A stretch of DNA of 41,475 nt from positions 1 through 41,475 of the forward strand of contig NZ_DAXETW010000116.1 in assembly GCF_051155795.1 (NCBI RefSeq), given 5' to 3'. Both the position numbers and the translations under genes were made by a program. A model generated the notes under the pieces. That model saw nothing but the letters and a program-made list of their open reading frames with translations, did no database searches and was not told the DNA's origin. This document shows positions 32,900 to 41,475 of the stretch, piece after piece. Position 1 is the first letter of the stretch; each line of letters opens with the position of its first letter. This DNA comes from Longibacter sp051155795 (lineage in GTDB: Bacteria > Bacteroidota > Rhodothermia > Rhodothermales > Salinibacteraceae).

Positions 32900-34909
32900 A
32901 TGGTTTCCGTACCCCCTTCCTCGCCCCCGGCGGGGCCGACACCCTCGGCCCCTGAACCGGTCCGCGATACATCTGCGCCCCCGGATGACCGGTTGCAGCG
33001 CGTCGTGCGGCTGGCGGTACACGCCGCCGGAGCGACCGGTGCGGCGCTCGCCGACGGCAACCGGCAGATCGTTGCCTCGCAGGGCATCCCGCCGAATGTC
33101 CGATCCCACCTCCCAGAGATGGTTCAGGGCGGCGGACCATGCTACCTGCGTCGAGGGACCGGCGGGGTTACGTCCACCGTCGATGAGTGCACGGATTGTT
33201 TGTCCACCATCACGTTGCCGGATGGAGTCGATGCCATGGCGTTCATCCCGATCCCGAGAGACATCCAGTCCGGTCGCGACGGGGAGCTGGCTGGCATGCT
33301 TTGCCTCACGTATGAGGCCGTCGGTGACGCGTGGATGGAGCAGGCCGCGCGGGCTGAAGATGTTGCCGCCCTGGCGGGGGCGCCGCTGGCACGCTGCTCT
33401 CTGCCGGCCGTGCAGGCAGGCGAATCGCCGACGATCAAGCACGACGACCTGCCGGCCCTCTTCGACGATGCGCCTCTTCTCTGCTGTACGCTTGACGCAT
33501 CGGGCCACATGCTGCACGTAAACTCGGAGCTGGAGGCCCTCTCCGGCTATCAGCGTGAAGACCTTCCCGATGCACGCGCCTTCGTCGAGGTCCTGTTTCC
33601 GGACCCGGCGGTTCGCCAGCGCGCGGTCGACTTCGTGAAGGTCGCGCCCCCCCGGTGGATCACGCTGGAGATGCACACGGCTGCAGGGGAGACCGTTACG
33701 ACGCAGTGGACGTGCGTCGTGCTTCCTGGAGGACGGCGGCTCGCTCTCGGGTTCGATGATACGGAGCGCGAGTCCTACGAGGAGGCCCTGCGTGCAGAGC
33801 GTGACCGCCTGGCAACTCTGTTTCGGAATCTGCCAACGCCGGTCGTGCACGGCATCCCGCAGGAAGACACCTTCGTGGTTCAGACCCTGAATCCGGCGTT
33901 CGAAGCGGTCTTCGACATCTCAGCCGAGGAGCTCGAGCAGGGCGACCTTCACGACGCCATCGTTCCGCGGCACGAGCGCGAACACGCCGCGGCGATCAAC
34001 CGCACCCTCGTCGACGAATCCACCGTCCGCGCGGAGGTGCGCCGCATCGCCGGTGGGGAAGAACGCGACTTTCGGGTCCGGGCCGCCCTTCAGCCGGGGA
34101 GCACGGATGCGGAGAGCGAGGCCTACGCCATTTACACGGATATCACCGATCATAAGGCGTATGAACGAAAGCTGCGAGACGCCAAGGAGCGGGCCGAGGA
34201 GGCTGCGCGTCTGAAGTCTGCCATGCTGGCGAACATGAGCCACGAGGTTCGAACGCCGCTGACCGCAATCATAGGCTTCGCCGAAATTCTCCGGAACGCG
34301 CTCGACGACGAGAATGCTCGATTTGCCGAGACCATTCGTCGGAGCAGCCATCGCCTCATGGAGACGCTGGACTCCGTGCTCGAGTTGTCGAAGCTCGACG
34401 CGGGTGCCTACTCGCTCCGCCGCACGGAGGTAAACGTCTCCGATAACGTGCGCGAGACCGTCGAGATGATGACGCCCATGGCCGAGAAGGCCGGCGTGTC
34501 GCTGGCCGTCGAAACGCCGGAGGCTGACGTCCGCGGACGGCTGGATCCAGGGGCGATCAACCGGATCGTGACCAATCTTATCAGCAACGCGATCAAGTTT
34601 ACCCCGGAAGCGGGAGCCGTCGATGTGAGGGTCACCTTCTCGGCGGAGGAGGCCGGTACCTCCGTATCGGCGGTGCACATTACCGTTCGGGACACCGGCG
34701 TCGGCATCGACCCGTCGTTCATTCCGCACCTCTTCGACGCGTTTCGGCAGGAATCAGACGGGGTCGGCCGAACCCACGAGGGCGCCGGCCTCGGTCTCGC
34801 CATCACGAAGCGGCTCGCAGAGATGATGGGCGGCACGATCGACGTCGAAAGCGAAAAAGGCGTTGGCACACGCTTTACCGTCGTGCTCCCGCTTGCGGAG
34901 CGGGTGTAG
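32900..34909 (+). CDS. GAF/PAS sensor histidine kinase
   Basis: The protein of 669 residues is a soluble sensor kinase. An N-terminal GAF-like domain (about 30-165) contains three Cys in GPCYLRRG and ECTDC, which could be a redox or metal site. Two PAS domains follow (about 185-300 and 305-430). HisKA carries the phospho-acceptor His448 in ANMSHEVRTPL, and the HATPase domain shows N-box NLISNAIKF, DTGVGI and GAGLGLA. No receiver domain or adjacent response regulator is present. The ATG at 32900 (MVSVPPSS) is chosen; a GTG at 32804 in the same frame adds a non-conserved leader. It follows antitoxin-like copy C, as the other kinase follows copy B. Confidence 0.92.
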   Translation: MVSVPPSSPPAGPTPSAPEPVRDTSAPPDDRLQRVVRLAVHAAGATGAALADGNRQIVASQGIPPNVRSHLPEMVQGGGPCYLRRGTGGVTSTVDECTDCLSTITLPDGVDAMAFIPIPRDIQSGRDGELAGMLCLTYEAVGDAWMEQAARAEDVAALAGAPLARCSLPAVQAGESPTIKHDDLPALFDDAPLLCCTLDASGHMLHVNSELEALSGYQREDLPDARAFVEVLFPDPAVRQRAVDFVKVAPPRWITLEMHTAAGETVTTQWTCVVLPGGRRLALGFDDTERESYEEALRAERDRLATLFRNLPTPVVHGIPQEDTFVVQTLNPAFEAVFDISAEELEQGDLHDAIVPRHEREHAAAINRTLVDESTVRAEVRRIAGGEERDFRVRAALQPGSTDAESEAYAIYTDITDHKAYERKLRDAKERAEEAARLKSAMLANMSHEVRTPLTAIIGFAEILRNALDDENARFAETIRRSSHRLMETLDSVLELSKLDAGAYSLRRTEVNVSDNVRETVEMMTPMAEKAGVSLAVETPEADVRGRLDPGAINRIVTNLISNAIKFTPEAGAVDVRVTFSAEEAGTSVSAVHITVRDTGVGIDPSFIPHLFDAFRQESDGVGRTHEGAGLGLAITKRLAEMMGGTIDVESEKGVGTRFTVVLPLAERV

Positions 34910-35098
34910 GTGGTCATGCCGTTCGAGGACGCGGGTGCCGTGTATAGCGCATACGCACCGAATGCGCGTCGTTGACCGTCCATCGGGCCGGGATAGACAT
35001 ACAAACTCGTTCCATCTTGCCGCGCAAACCCCCGAACGACGGTCGGTCACGGGTCGTAGGCGCGGCACATTATCTTCTGGCAAGATAGAGCGCTCGTG

Positions 35099-35314
35099 AT
35101 GAAAAAGATCGGCATTGGACTCGTTATCCTCGGCATCGTCGGCTTCCTGCTTTCCAGTGTGTCATTCAGCACGCAGGAAACGGTGGTCGATGCGGGCCCG
35201 GTTGAAGTAGAGAAAGAGGAAGAACAGAGCATTCCGGTCCCCTCATATGCGGCCGGTGCACTGGTTGTCGTCGGGGGCGTGTTGATCGTGGTCGACTGGC
35301 AACGAAACGGCTGA
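35099..35314 (+). CDS. Small two-helix membrane protein
   Basis: The product has 71 residues, two membrane helices (about 4-24 and 48-66) and a short acidic loop between (VEVEKEEEQSIP). The beginning MKKIGIGLVILGIVGFLL and the Gly-rich second helix resemble DUF3185-type small proteins, but the assignment is tentative. The loop is likely on the outside. It lies 189 bases past the sensor kinase gene and converges, at 22 bases, on the radical SAM gene. The ATG at 35099 directly follows a GTG that is an alternative start. Confidence 0.75.
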   Translation: MKKIGIGLVILGIVGFLLSSVSFSTQETVVDAGPVEVEKEEEQSIPVPSYAAGALVVVGGVLIVVDWQRNG

Positions 35315-35336
35315 TCGTCGCACATCCGCCGCGGAC

Positions 35337-36404
35337 TCAGGCGTCGAACAGGGACATCTGCCCGCCGGACAGGGGACGAAAGTGCTTCGTGGACAGCGTC
35401 GGAAGCCCGTTTTCCAGCCCGGCCGACCGTCGCGCGCTATGGAAGAGCTGGCGCAAGACCGACGCCCATTCCCCCTGTCCGCGGAAGCGGCGGCCGAAGG
35501 TCGAGTCGTTCAGTTTGCCGTCGCGCAACTCTCGCAGGCGCCCGAGGATGCGGGACTTCCGTTCGGGGACGTGTTCATCGATCCAGTCCTCGAATACCTC
35601 GGCAACGGCTCCTGGCAGCCGGAGAAGGACATAGCTCGCCGATCGGGCCCCGTTCTCCGAAGCCGCAGACAGAATCCGTGGCATCTCTTCGTCGTTCAAC
35701 CCGGGAATCACCGGAGCGAGCAGAATGCCGACGGGCACGCCTGCCTCGGACAGCGTGCGAATGGTTTTGAGCCGAAGCGACGGGCGGGCCGCACGCGGCT
35801 CGAGGTTGCCGGAAAGCGCGTCGTCAACGCTGGTAAGCGAAATCGCGACGTTGACCAGATTGCGCTCCGCCAGTTGGGAGAGCAAGTCGACGTCCCGCCG
35901 GATGAGCGCGGACTTGGTGACGATCGAGACCGGATGTCTATGACGCAGGAAAATGTTCAGGCATTCGCGCGTGATCTCAAGGTCTCGCTCGACCGGCTGG
36001 TACGGATCCGTGTTGCCGGAGAGAGAAACGGGTTGCGGCGTCCACGATGGCTTCTGAAAGGTCTCCGCAAGCCGCTCCGGCGCCTCGGTCTTGACGAAGA
36101 TCTTCGATTCAAAGTCAATCCCCGCCGAGAGGCCCCAGTATTCGTGTGAGGGCCGGGCATAGCAGTACGGACACCCGTGCTCGCAGCCCTTGTACGGGTT
36201 GAGCGAGTAGTCGAACGGGATGTCGGGGCTGTCATTCTTCGACAGGATGCTTTTCGTCGGGTCGACGAAGAACTTCGTATCGATGCTCCGTCGCTCCTCC
36301 TTGTCCAGGTCGCCCGGGTTGAGGTCGACATGAAGCGGCTCGAAGCGATTCGGCAGGTTGCGGCGCGCGCCACGTCCACTGCGCCACGGCATCTCGTCGT
36401 TCAT
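35337..36404 (-). CDS. Radical SAM protein, PA0069/Rv2578c family
   Basis: The protein of 355 residues carries the 4Fe-4S radical SAM motif CX3CX2C (Cys74, Cys78, Cys81) within YKGCEHGCPYCYARPSHEYWGLSAG. The flanking PFDYSLNPYKGC and FVKTEAPERL are typical of the PA0069 subfamily, related to spore photoproduct lyase in overall pattern. The reaction and substrate of this subfamily are not established. The ATG at 36404 (MNDEMPWRSG) is chosen; a GTG at 36443 in the same frame, preceded by GGGGA, is a real alternative and adds 13 residues. It is a single gene, divergent from the small lipoprotein gene. Confidence 0.92.
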   Translation of the reverse strand: MNDEMPWRSGRGARRNLPNRFEPLHVDLNPGDLDKEERRSIDTKFFVDPTKSILSKNDSPDIPFDYSLNPYKGCEHGCPYCYARPSHEYWGLSAGIDFESKIFVKTEAPERLAETFQKPSWTPQPVSLSGNTDPYQPVERDLEITRECLNIFLRHRHPVSIVTKSALIRRDVDLLSQLAERNLVNVAISLTSVDDALSGNLEPRAARPSLRLKTIRTLSEAGVPVGILLAPVIPGLNDEEMPRILSAASENGARSASYVLLRLPGAVAEVFEDWIDEHVPERKSRILGRLRELRDGKLNDSTFGRRFRGQGEWASVLRQLFHSARRSAGLENGLPTLSTKHFRPLSGGQMSLFDA

Positions 36405-36631
36405 CGCCGGTCGTTCGTTCGTGAAGCGGTTGTCGAATACCACGGTTGATCCCCAACATACGGTATGTGTGGAATATGTTCAACCGAAAAAACCCCGTTT
36501 CTGGAAGCTATGGTGCCTGGTGAATGGGTACGTTGGGGATCGCTCGTGTATCTACAGTGCGACGCGTCGGTCCGTCGAACCAGGCGGGTCGCCTGCACAT
36601 CTACCGTACCGCCATCTCCGCACGAATCTTG

Positions 36632-37093
36632 ATGATTATGGATATTTCTCGCTTCCCTTCACGCTCACTCTGTTGGGCCGCTCTTCTGTTCGCTGTCACA
36701 TTGACGATCTCTGCGTGCAGTCTGACCGGGAGCGATGAGTCCCCAGGCGACGGGATCGAATTCCGAGTCGAGGCTGAGTCCAGTGCTCCGGGAGACTCGG
36801 TGCTGATTCAGATGCACAATCGCACCGAGTCCACGAACTACGGGATCAACCTTTGTCTCTCCACGCTCGAGCGGCGGGCGGGCGTCCGGTGGGTTGCCGT
36901 CGACCAGGGCCGTGCCTGTTTCCTCGCGCTCTACGGACTGCCAGCGGGGGATACCGCGGGCTTCAGAGCGTATCTGCCGGACACGCTCTCCTCGAGGGGG
37001 ACGCACCGTTTCACGACGACGGTGGAGCGACAGCGTGACAACCGGCGGTTCGACGTGTCCACGAACACCTTCGTGATCGAGTCGGACGACTGA
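36632..37093 (+). CDS. Small lipoprotein with Ig-like fold pattern
   Basis: The product is a 153-residue predicted lipoprotein with a lipobox ending at Cys29 (TISAC). The mature part alternates strands and turns (FRVEAESSAPGDSVLIQMHNR, CLSTLERR, WVAVDQGRACFLALYGLPAGD, HRFTTTVERQ) in a way that resembles an immunoglobulin-like domain of periplasmic or surface proteins. Two Cys could form a disulfide. The family is not recognised. ATG codons at 36632 and 36638 are both possible; the frame upstream has no signal-like sequence. Confidence 0.75.
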   Translation: MIMDISRFPSRSLCWAALLFAVTLTISACSLTGSDESPGDGIEFRVEAESSAPGDSVLIQMHNRTESTNYGINLCLSTLERRAGVRWVAVDQGRACFLALYGLPAGDTAGFRAYLPDTLSSRGTHRFTTTVERQRDNRRFDVSTNTFVIESDD

Positions 37094-37175
37094 CGATCCG
37101 TCCCGCGCGGAAACATCCATACCGGGATCGGTTTCACCCGGCGTCGATGGATGTTCTCAACCGAAGCCAAGCCGC

Positions 37176-38255
37176 GTGAGTTACGTCTGGACCGTGTTGC
37201 AGGTCGCCACCGTGATGCTGGGCCTGTCAATGGCTGGTGGCACGGCGCTGAGTCTGAGTCGCCACCCCCACTGGTTCGTGCGCGGGTGGGACTTTCCCCG
37301 GCCGCTGATCGCAGGCCTGGCGGCCCTGTCGGGTAGCATCTACGCGCTCGCCTTTTACGACGGAGGAACATGGGACGTCGCCTTTCTCGTCGTGACCGGT
37401 GGCGCGATCGCCTGGCAGCTCCGCCGCATTGCTCCGTACCTGCCGCTCGTTCAGGCCCCGGTCGAGTGGGCCCGGCAGCCCCGCCCGGACAGTGCAATCC
37501 GGATCGTCACGTCGAACGTAATGCAGGACAACGACCAGTTTCAAACCTGGCTCGACGTCGTCCGTGGGGCGGACCCGGATCTCATCCTTGCGATGGAAGT
37601 GGACGAGGTGTGGGAGGAGGCACTTCTCGCCCTCCGCGATGAGTACCCGCACATCGTGTCCCAGCCGCAGGATAACTTCTACGGCATGATGATCCTGTCG
37701 CGCCTGCCGCTGATGGAGCCGGAGGTACGTACGGTCGTGGAAGATGACATTCCCTCCGTGCGAACAGGCGTCAAGTTGCGAAACGGAACGGCCGTTCACT
37801 TTTTCGGCGTGCACCCGCGCCCGCCGGAGCCGATCCGCGACAACCACGCGGAGGAACGCGATGCGGAGGTCGTGCTTCTGGGGCAGGAAATCAACGTGAC
37901 GGACGGCGACCATCCGACCATTGTGGCCGGCGACTTCAATGACGTCGCCTGGTCGCATACCACGGACCTGTTCGTGCAGCTTAGTGGCCTGCTGGACCCA
38001 CGTCAGGGGCGTGGCATCTACAACACGTTTCATGCGAACTGGCCCCTCTTCCGGTTTCCCCTGGATCACATCTTCCACTCGAATCACTTCAAGCTCGTCG
38101 ATCTGAGTGTCCTCGACCACGTCGGCTCGGACCACTTTCCGGTATACACCGAACTGCAATACGAGTGGGGGGCATCGGAGGACCAGCCGGAACCGGAACC
38201 GACGACCGCACACGTCGAGGAGGCGCGTGACAAGGTTCAGCGTGCGACGGGGTGA
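37176..38255 (+). CDS. Membrane-anchored endonuclease/exonuclease/phosphatase family protein
   Basis: The protein of 359 residues has three N-terminal membrane helices (about 5-25, 42-60, 66-80). An EEP (DNase I-like) phosphodiesterase domain follows, with catalytic positions visible in IVTSNVMQDN, ILAMEVDE, VVAGDFNDV and HVGSDHFPVY. Family members of this layout are often placed in the periplasm and may act on nucleic acids or phospholipids; the substrate is not decided. It starts with GTG at 37176, the only start that keeps the first helix. It ends with a Glu/Pro-rich tail. It is not closely coupled to a neighbour. Confidence 0.9.
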   Translation: MSYVWTVLQVATVMLGLSMAGGTALSLSRHPHWFVRGWDFPRPLIAGLAALSGSIYALAFYDGGTWDVAFLVVTGGAIAWQLRRIAPYLPLVQAPVEWARQPRPDSAIRIVTSNVMQDNDQFQTWLDVVRGADPDLILAMEVDEVWEEALLALRDEYPHIVSQPQDNFYGMMILSRLPLMEPEVRTVVEDDIPSVRTGVKLRNGTAVHFFGVHPRPPEPIRDNHAEERDAEVVLLGQEINVTDGDHPTIVAGDFNDVAWSHTTDLFVQLSGLLDPRQGRGIYNTFHANWPLFRFPLDHIFHSNHFKLVDLSVLDHVGSDHFPVYTELQYEWGASEDQPEPEPTTAHVEEARDKVQRATG

Positions 38256-38347
38256 CGACCGGCGGGCCGTTCACAACATCCGCTCAACTTGCCCATGGGC
38301 TCCCTGTTAGGTGCGTCGAACTGTATACTTACAAGGAGCCAAATGTC

Positions 38348-39082
38348 ATGAGTACGACCGCACATCGCCTTTTCGCTGCTCTACTCGCCGCAGCCATCCT
38401 GTTTGCCGGATGCCAGGACCCCGGGGACGACACCGAAGAACCTGGAGAAATGACGGAGGAAAACGTCTCGGCCGAGGTCGAAGAGTTTGAAAATGACCTG
38501 AACGACGCGTTGCAGTCAGCAGAGTCGGACATCGAAGCCCTCGATAACCGGCTGAGCGAAGCCGGAGAAGAAGCCGAGGCCGAATTCTCCGAGGAAATGG
38601 GGGAAATCCGGCAGCAGCGCGATTCGCTTCGTAGCCAGATGCAGCAACTCGAGGAGGCGAGTGAAGAGGAGGCGTCAGAACTCCGCGCCAACATGCGGGA
38701 GACGCGCCGCGACCTGAACCGCCGTCTGGACCGCGTCGCACTTGAAGCGGCGGAAGAGCAAGACGAGTTCGTCCGCGCAGCGAATGAGCGGATGGACCGG
38801 CTGGACGCGCAACTCGAAGAGCTGAAACAAGACGCGGAAGCCGCAGGCGACGAGGTCAGCCAGGAAACGCAGGAGGAAATCCAGGAACTCGAACAGCGTC
38901 GTGACGCTCTGCAGGAAGACCTTGCAGCGGCAGAAAACGCGACGGAAGAAGAGTTCGCCGAGATGCGTTCCGAGCTGGTCGACGGCATCACGGAGACGCG
39001 CGCAGAAACAGCGCAGGCGCTTGACAACCTCGAAACGAGCATCGAGCCCGATCGCGAAATGAGAGATACGCCTTCCGAATAA
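38348..39082 (+). CDS. Acidic coiled-coil lipoprotein
   Basis: The product is a 244-residue predicted lipoprotein. A lipobox ends at Cys22 (LFAGC). The whole mature part is a Glu-rich alpha-helical coiled coil with heptad-like Leu/Ala spacing (DLNDALQSAESDIEALDNRLSE, QRDSLRSQMQQLEEASEE, and so on) and no globular domain. It may be a spacer or envelope linker. A clear Shine-Dalgarno AAGGAG (38333-38338) lies 9 bases before the ATG at 38348, unlike many genes here. It is followed by a strong intrinsic terminator. The family is not recognised; highly charged sequence is in keeping with a halophilic host. Confidence 0.85.
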   Translation: MSTTAHRLFAALLAAAILFAGCQDPGDDTEEPGEMTEENVSAEVEEFENDLNDALQSAESDIEALDNRLSEAGEEAEAEFSEEMGEIRQQRDSLRSQMQQLEEASEEEASELRANMRETRRDLNRRLDRVALEAAEEQDEFVRAANERMDRLDAQLEELKQDAEAAGDEVSQETQEEIQELEQRRDALQEDLAAAENATEEEFAEMRSELVDGITETRAETAQALDNLETSIEPDREMRDTPSE

Positions 39083-39131
39083 CATCCTGTGTGATCGATC
39101 CGTCCGGCGTTTTGACGGACACTGCACTTGC

Positions 39132-39169
39132 GCGACCTCTCGCTTTTCCGGCGGGAGGTCGCTCTTTTT
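39132..39169 (+). terminator. Strong intrinsic terminator after coiled-coil lipoprotein gene
   Basis: Arms 39132-39143 and 39151-39162 form a 12-bp stem with one T-G pair and a 7-base loop. TCTTTTT follows on the plus strand. It lies 50 bases past the stop of the coiled-coil lipoprotein gene. Confidence 0.85.
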
Positions 39170-39371
39170 GCCGGTATGCGCCCGCGGGCCGAATCCACCG
39201 ACCGGAGTCGTTCATGCCGCTGTATCCTTACACCGACCGGAGACGATCGCATGCCCGCCGTGACGCGTCCGGCTGCACCGGCGACGGCGTCCCATTCAGT
39301 TTCTCGTACTTTGTAGCTGGTTCTTCGTAGCTTCCGGCATCCCGTGGTATCCGAAACAGATCCCCTGATTC

Positions 39372-40115
39372 GTGGCTCCCTCCTCATCATCCGTCGTTTC
39401 GCTAGATGGTCGCGAGGTGCCGTACACCGTACGGCGGAGCCGGCGAGCGACGCGTATTCGCATCAAGGCCAATCTGAAAGGCATCACCGTCGTCTTGCCG
39501 CACCGTTCGTCGGCCGATCCGGCGGCGATACTTCGGCGGAAGGCGTCGTGGGTCCGGCGCCACCTCGACGAGATCGAGCAGCTGCGGTCCAGGATTCCCA
39601 ACCGGACCTTCGCGCCCGGCGCCCGCTTCCCCCTGCTCGGTCGAGATCGCGTCGTCCGCGTCGCGTCGGTGGACCGATCCCGCGTCACGGGGCCGTCGCT
39701 CACCAGCGGGGATGCGTTCTTGCTGAGCCGGAAACGCGTCGCGGAAACGTCCATCCGGAAGGAACTCGAAAAACTCTATCGTGAGTCGGCGCGTGAGCAC
39801 TACGCCGCACGGGCACAGCACTTCGGGGCGGTGATGGGCGTGTCCTACGATTCGCTCCAGATTCGCAACCAGAAGACGCGGTGGGGAAGCTACTCGCCAC
39901 GCACCGGAACGCTGAGCATGAATTACCGCCTCCTCATGGCGCCGCCGTCGATTGTCGACTACGTCATCATTCACGAGCTGGCGCATGTCCGTCATGCAGA
40001 TCATAGCCCGCGATTCTGGCGGGTGGTCGAGCAGTATGATCCGGCGTATCGGGAGAAGGAAACGTGGCTGGACGAGCATGGCCCCACGCTGATTTTTGAC
40101 GGCCGACACCTCTGA
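39372..40115 (+). CDS. YgjP-type metallopeptidase domain protein (DUF45)
   Basis: The protein of 247 residues is a predicted zinc metallohydrolase of the YgjP/WLM type. The motif HELAH (201-205), with His211 in ADHSPRFW, gives the family pattern HExxHx5HxxxFW. The N-terminal part shows YTVRRSRRATRIRIK and LPHRSS, typical of the family, and NQKTRWGSYSP precedes the zinc site. Reported roles vary; for E. coli YgjP a nucleotide hydrolase activity has been proposed, so peptidase activity is not certain. It starts with GTG at 39372, since no ATG is available before the conserved N-terminus. It is probably a single gene. Confidence 0.92.
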   Translation: MAPSSSSVVSLDGREVPYTVRRSRRATRIRIKANLKGITVVLPHRSSADPAAILRRKASWVRRHLDEIEQLRSRIPNRTFAPGARFPLLGRDRVVRVASVDRSRVTGPSLTSGDAFLLSRKRVAETSIRKELEKLYRESAREHYAARAQHFGAVMGVSYDSLQIRNQKTRWGSYSPRTGTLSMNYRLLMAPPSIVDYVIIHELAHVRHADHSPRFWRVVEQYDPAYREKETWLDEHGPTLIFDGRHL

Positions 40116-40392
40116 AAGGCGCCGATTCAGCAGCCGTGTGCGTTTCCAGCGGGAGTACGTGCGTCCATGGCGCACGCCGGAATGAGCAAAAACACCGCAG
40201 GGATGTGCGTCGTGGGAGCGATATTTCATGTCAGCTGTCCGGCACGTCTGCGCCGGGCACGGGAGGCATCTCTTCGCTCCGTTGGCTTTCCCGGAAACGT
40301 ACTCAGGCTTTATGTTTGGTCTTTCTCCTTCGCCCTTCGTACGCCGTCCCGGGCGTTTTTCCGGCAAACGTGGTGTAGCCGGAGAGGTACCG

Positions 40393-41475
40393 ATGTGCTT
40401 GCTCTCACTTCTGCTCGTGTTGGGTCTGGCGATGCCCGTTTCAGCCGCTGTCTCCGCGGAGGCTCGTCACCCTGACGTGGAAGATGTTACGCCGGACGCG
40501 GATGACGACGTTCAGGCTTCCGGTGAGGTTGTTCTCACGCTCCGTCGTGCCGTTCGTGGGCCTGGGCAGCCTCCCTACACCGGGCAGTTGTTGCCGGCGG
40601 GGACGATTGTCGTTGTGTACCAGGAATACGGCAATCGCCCGCACACGCTGGACCGGCAGGGGTACCCGACCCGGGACGTGCTCGTGCAGCAGATTGTCGG
40701 CACGGTTCAGCGCATAGCAGAGCGCGGACGAGGGAGTCGCGTGCAGGTCGACACGCTGACGGGGCTCGGGCAGACGCGACGCCGATACGAAGCGACCGGA
40801 GACCGCGACGGTGGCGTGTCACCCTCGACATTCATTACCTACGTCGTCGCAGAGCTACCAAATGGCGACCTCTACGAGAGCTACGTGAATGCAGGACCGG
40901 CCGGGTTTCTTCCGGGGTTCGACGCGGTATGGAGCGGCCGCATGACGATGGGACCGGTGCCGTCCCCGGCAGTGGAGGCGACTCGCCGGATGATCGACGC
41001 CGTTCGGTCCCCGGTCGATGTCCCGGCCCTGGCGTCGGCCGCCCTGAGCGCTGTTCTGCAGCGGGTGCCGCAGATTCAGCCGGACGTGGTGGAAACGCTC
41101 ATCCCGCCGCTCGTCGGAGGAGCGCCGCTGGACGAGGCGTCGCCTACACCGGAGGCGCCGCTGTCGATGACGCCACAGGCGACGGACGGGGACGCACAGT
41201 TCCGGCGTCATGCGCAGACGCCCGCACCCGCCGCGTCCGTTCAGGATGAGCCAGTCGTGGAGCGTAGCACGCGCGTTGCCGCTGCGATCCTGAACCGAGG
41301 CGATGCGGACCGGCAAGACGCACCGGACCGGATGGCGCCTCCCGATGTAAGCGGAGACCAACAGTTGCGGCCAGCGGCTGTGGGGGGAGAGGTGGTTTCC
41401 GATCAAAGGACGGACGCCGCTTCCGCCCCTCCGGAATCGATGCCGGCGCGTTCAAATGACGAGACGCCTGGAGAC
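40393..41475 (+). CDS. Exported protein of unknown function, 3' end cut by window
   Basis: The frame is open from the ATG at 40393 to the last base (361 codons, no stop). A signal peptide is visible (MCLLSLLLVLGLAMPVSA, cut near residue 18). A Shine-Dalgarno-like GGAG (40381-40384) precedes the ATG by 8 bases. Residues about 45-185 look globular, with strands such as GEVVLTLRRAV and GTIVVVYQEYG. From about residue 235 the sequence is Pro/Ala/Asp-rich and probably disordered, like a linker to a further domain beyond the window. The family is not recognised. Confidence 0.8.
   Translation, partial: MCLLSLLLVLGLAMPVSAAVSAEARHPDVEDVTPDADDDVQASGEVVLTLRRAVRGPGQPPYTGQLLPAGTIVVVYQEYGNRPHTLDRQGYPTRDVLVQQIVGTVQRIAERGRGSRVQVDTLTGLGQTRRRYEATGDRDGGVSPSTFITYVVAELPNGDLYESYVNAGPAGFLPGFDAVWSGRMTMGPVPSPAVEATRRMIDAVRSPVDVPALASAALSAVLQRVPQIQPDVVETLIPPLVGGAPLDEASPTPEAPLSMTPQATDGDAQFRRHAQTPAPAASVQDEPVVERSTRVAAAILNRGDADRQDAPDRMAPPDVSGDQQLRPAAVGGEVVSDQRTDAASAPPESMPARSNDETPGD

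Noticed and set aside
34947..34967. Terminator after the second sensor kinase
   Set aside because: A 6-bp GCGCAT/ATGCGC stem with a 9-base loop and no T run is too weak.

Overview
The window is GC-rich and reads like a chromosome segment of an aerobic Gram-negative bacterium of the Rhodothermota/Bacteroidota side, perhaps Salinibacteraceae or a relative. This placement is an inference. It rests on the many lipobox and signal-peptide proteins, Asp/Glu-rich secreted proteins, an ATP-type PEP carboxykinase, choice-of-anchor-B and VCBS propellers, and few clear Shine-Dalgarno sites. No rRNA, tRNA or CRISPR array was seen.

Layout. Bases 1-1140 hold a degenerate IS3-type insertion sequence. From 1520 to 12936 the minus strand carries metabolism and envelope genes: pckA, a very large alpha-2-macroglobulin lipoprotein with a CLEQ thioester, its usual partner pbpC, and queE, which overlaps pbpC. 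Facing away from queE is queF, so two enzymes of 7-deazaguanine (queuosine precursor) synthesis sit back to back. From 13686 to 20032 the minus strand carries four exported proteins: a lipoprotein of unknown function, a VCBS/FG-GAP lipoprotein, a YVTN-propeller lipoprotein, and a fusion of a seven-blade FG-GAP propeller with a choice-of-anchor-B (LVIVD) propeller.

From 20033 to 34909 gene density drops in pockets. Three 64-residue paralogues of the Phd/YefM antitoxin family occur there (20564-20758 minus, 21370-21564 plus, 32304-32498 plus). None has a recognisable toxin, and all stop before the usual toxin-binding tail. Two of the three lie just upstream of a large PAS/HisKA sensor kinase on the same strand (21848-23869 and 32900-34909). 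This repeated arrangement is the least explained pattern in the window. Between the two modules are a DoxX-like membrane protein, HtpX protease, a predicted lipoprotein methyltransferase, a small membrane protein, a periplasmic parvulin isomerase, a DUF3817 protein, a PhoD-like phosphatase lipoprotein, a LolA-like protein with a Met/Gln-rich insert, and an outer-membrane barrel protein.

From 35099 to the end lie a two-helix membrane protein, a PA0069-type radical SAM protein, a small lipoprotein, a membrane-anchored endonuclease/exonuclease/phosphatase protein, an acidic coiled-coil lipoprotein with a strong terminator, a YgjP-type metallopeptidase, and a secreted protein cut by the window end. 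Overall the window is dominated by envelope functions: wall synthesis and protection, periplasmic folding and proteolysis, and exported propellers.
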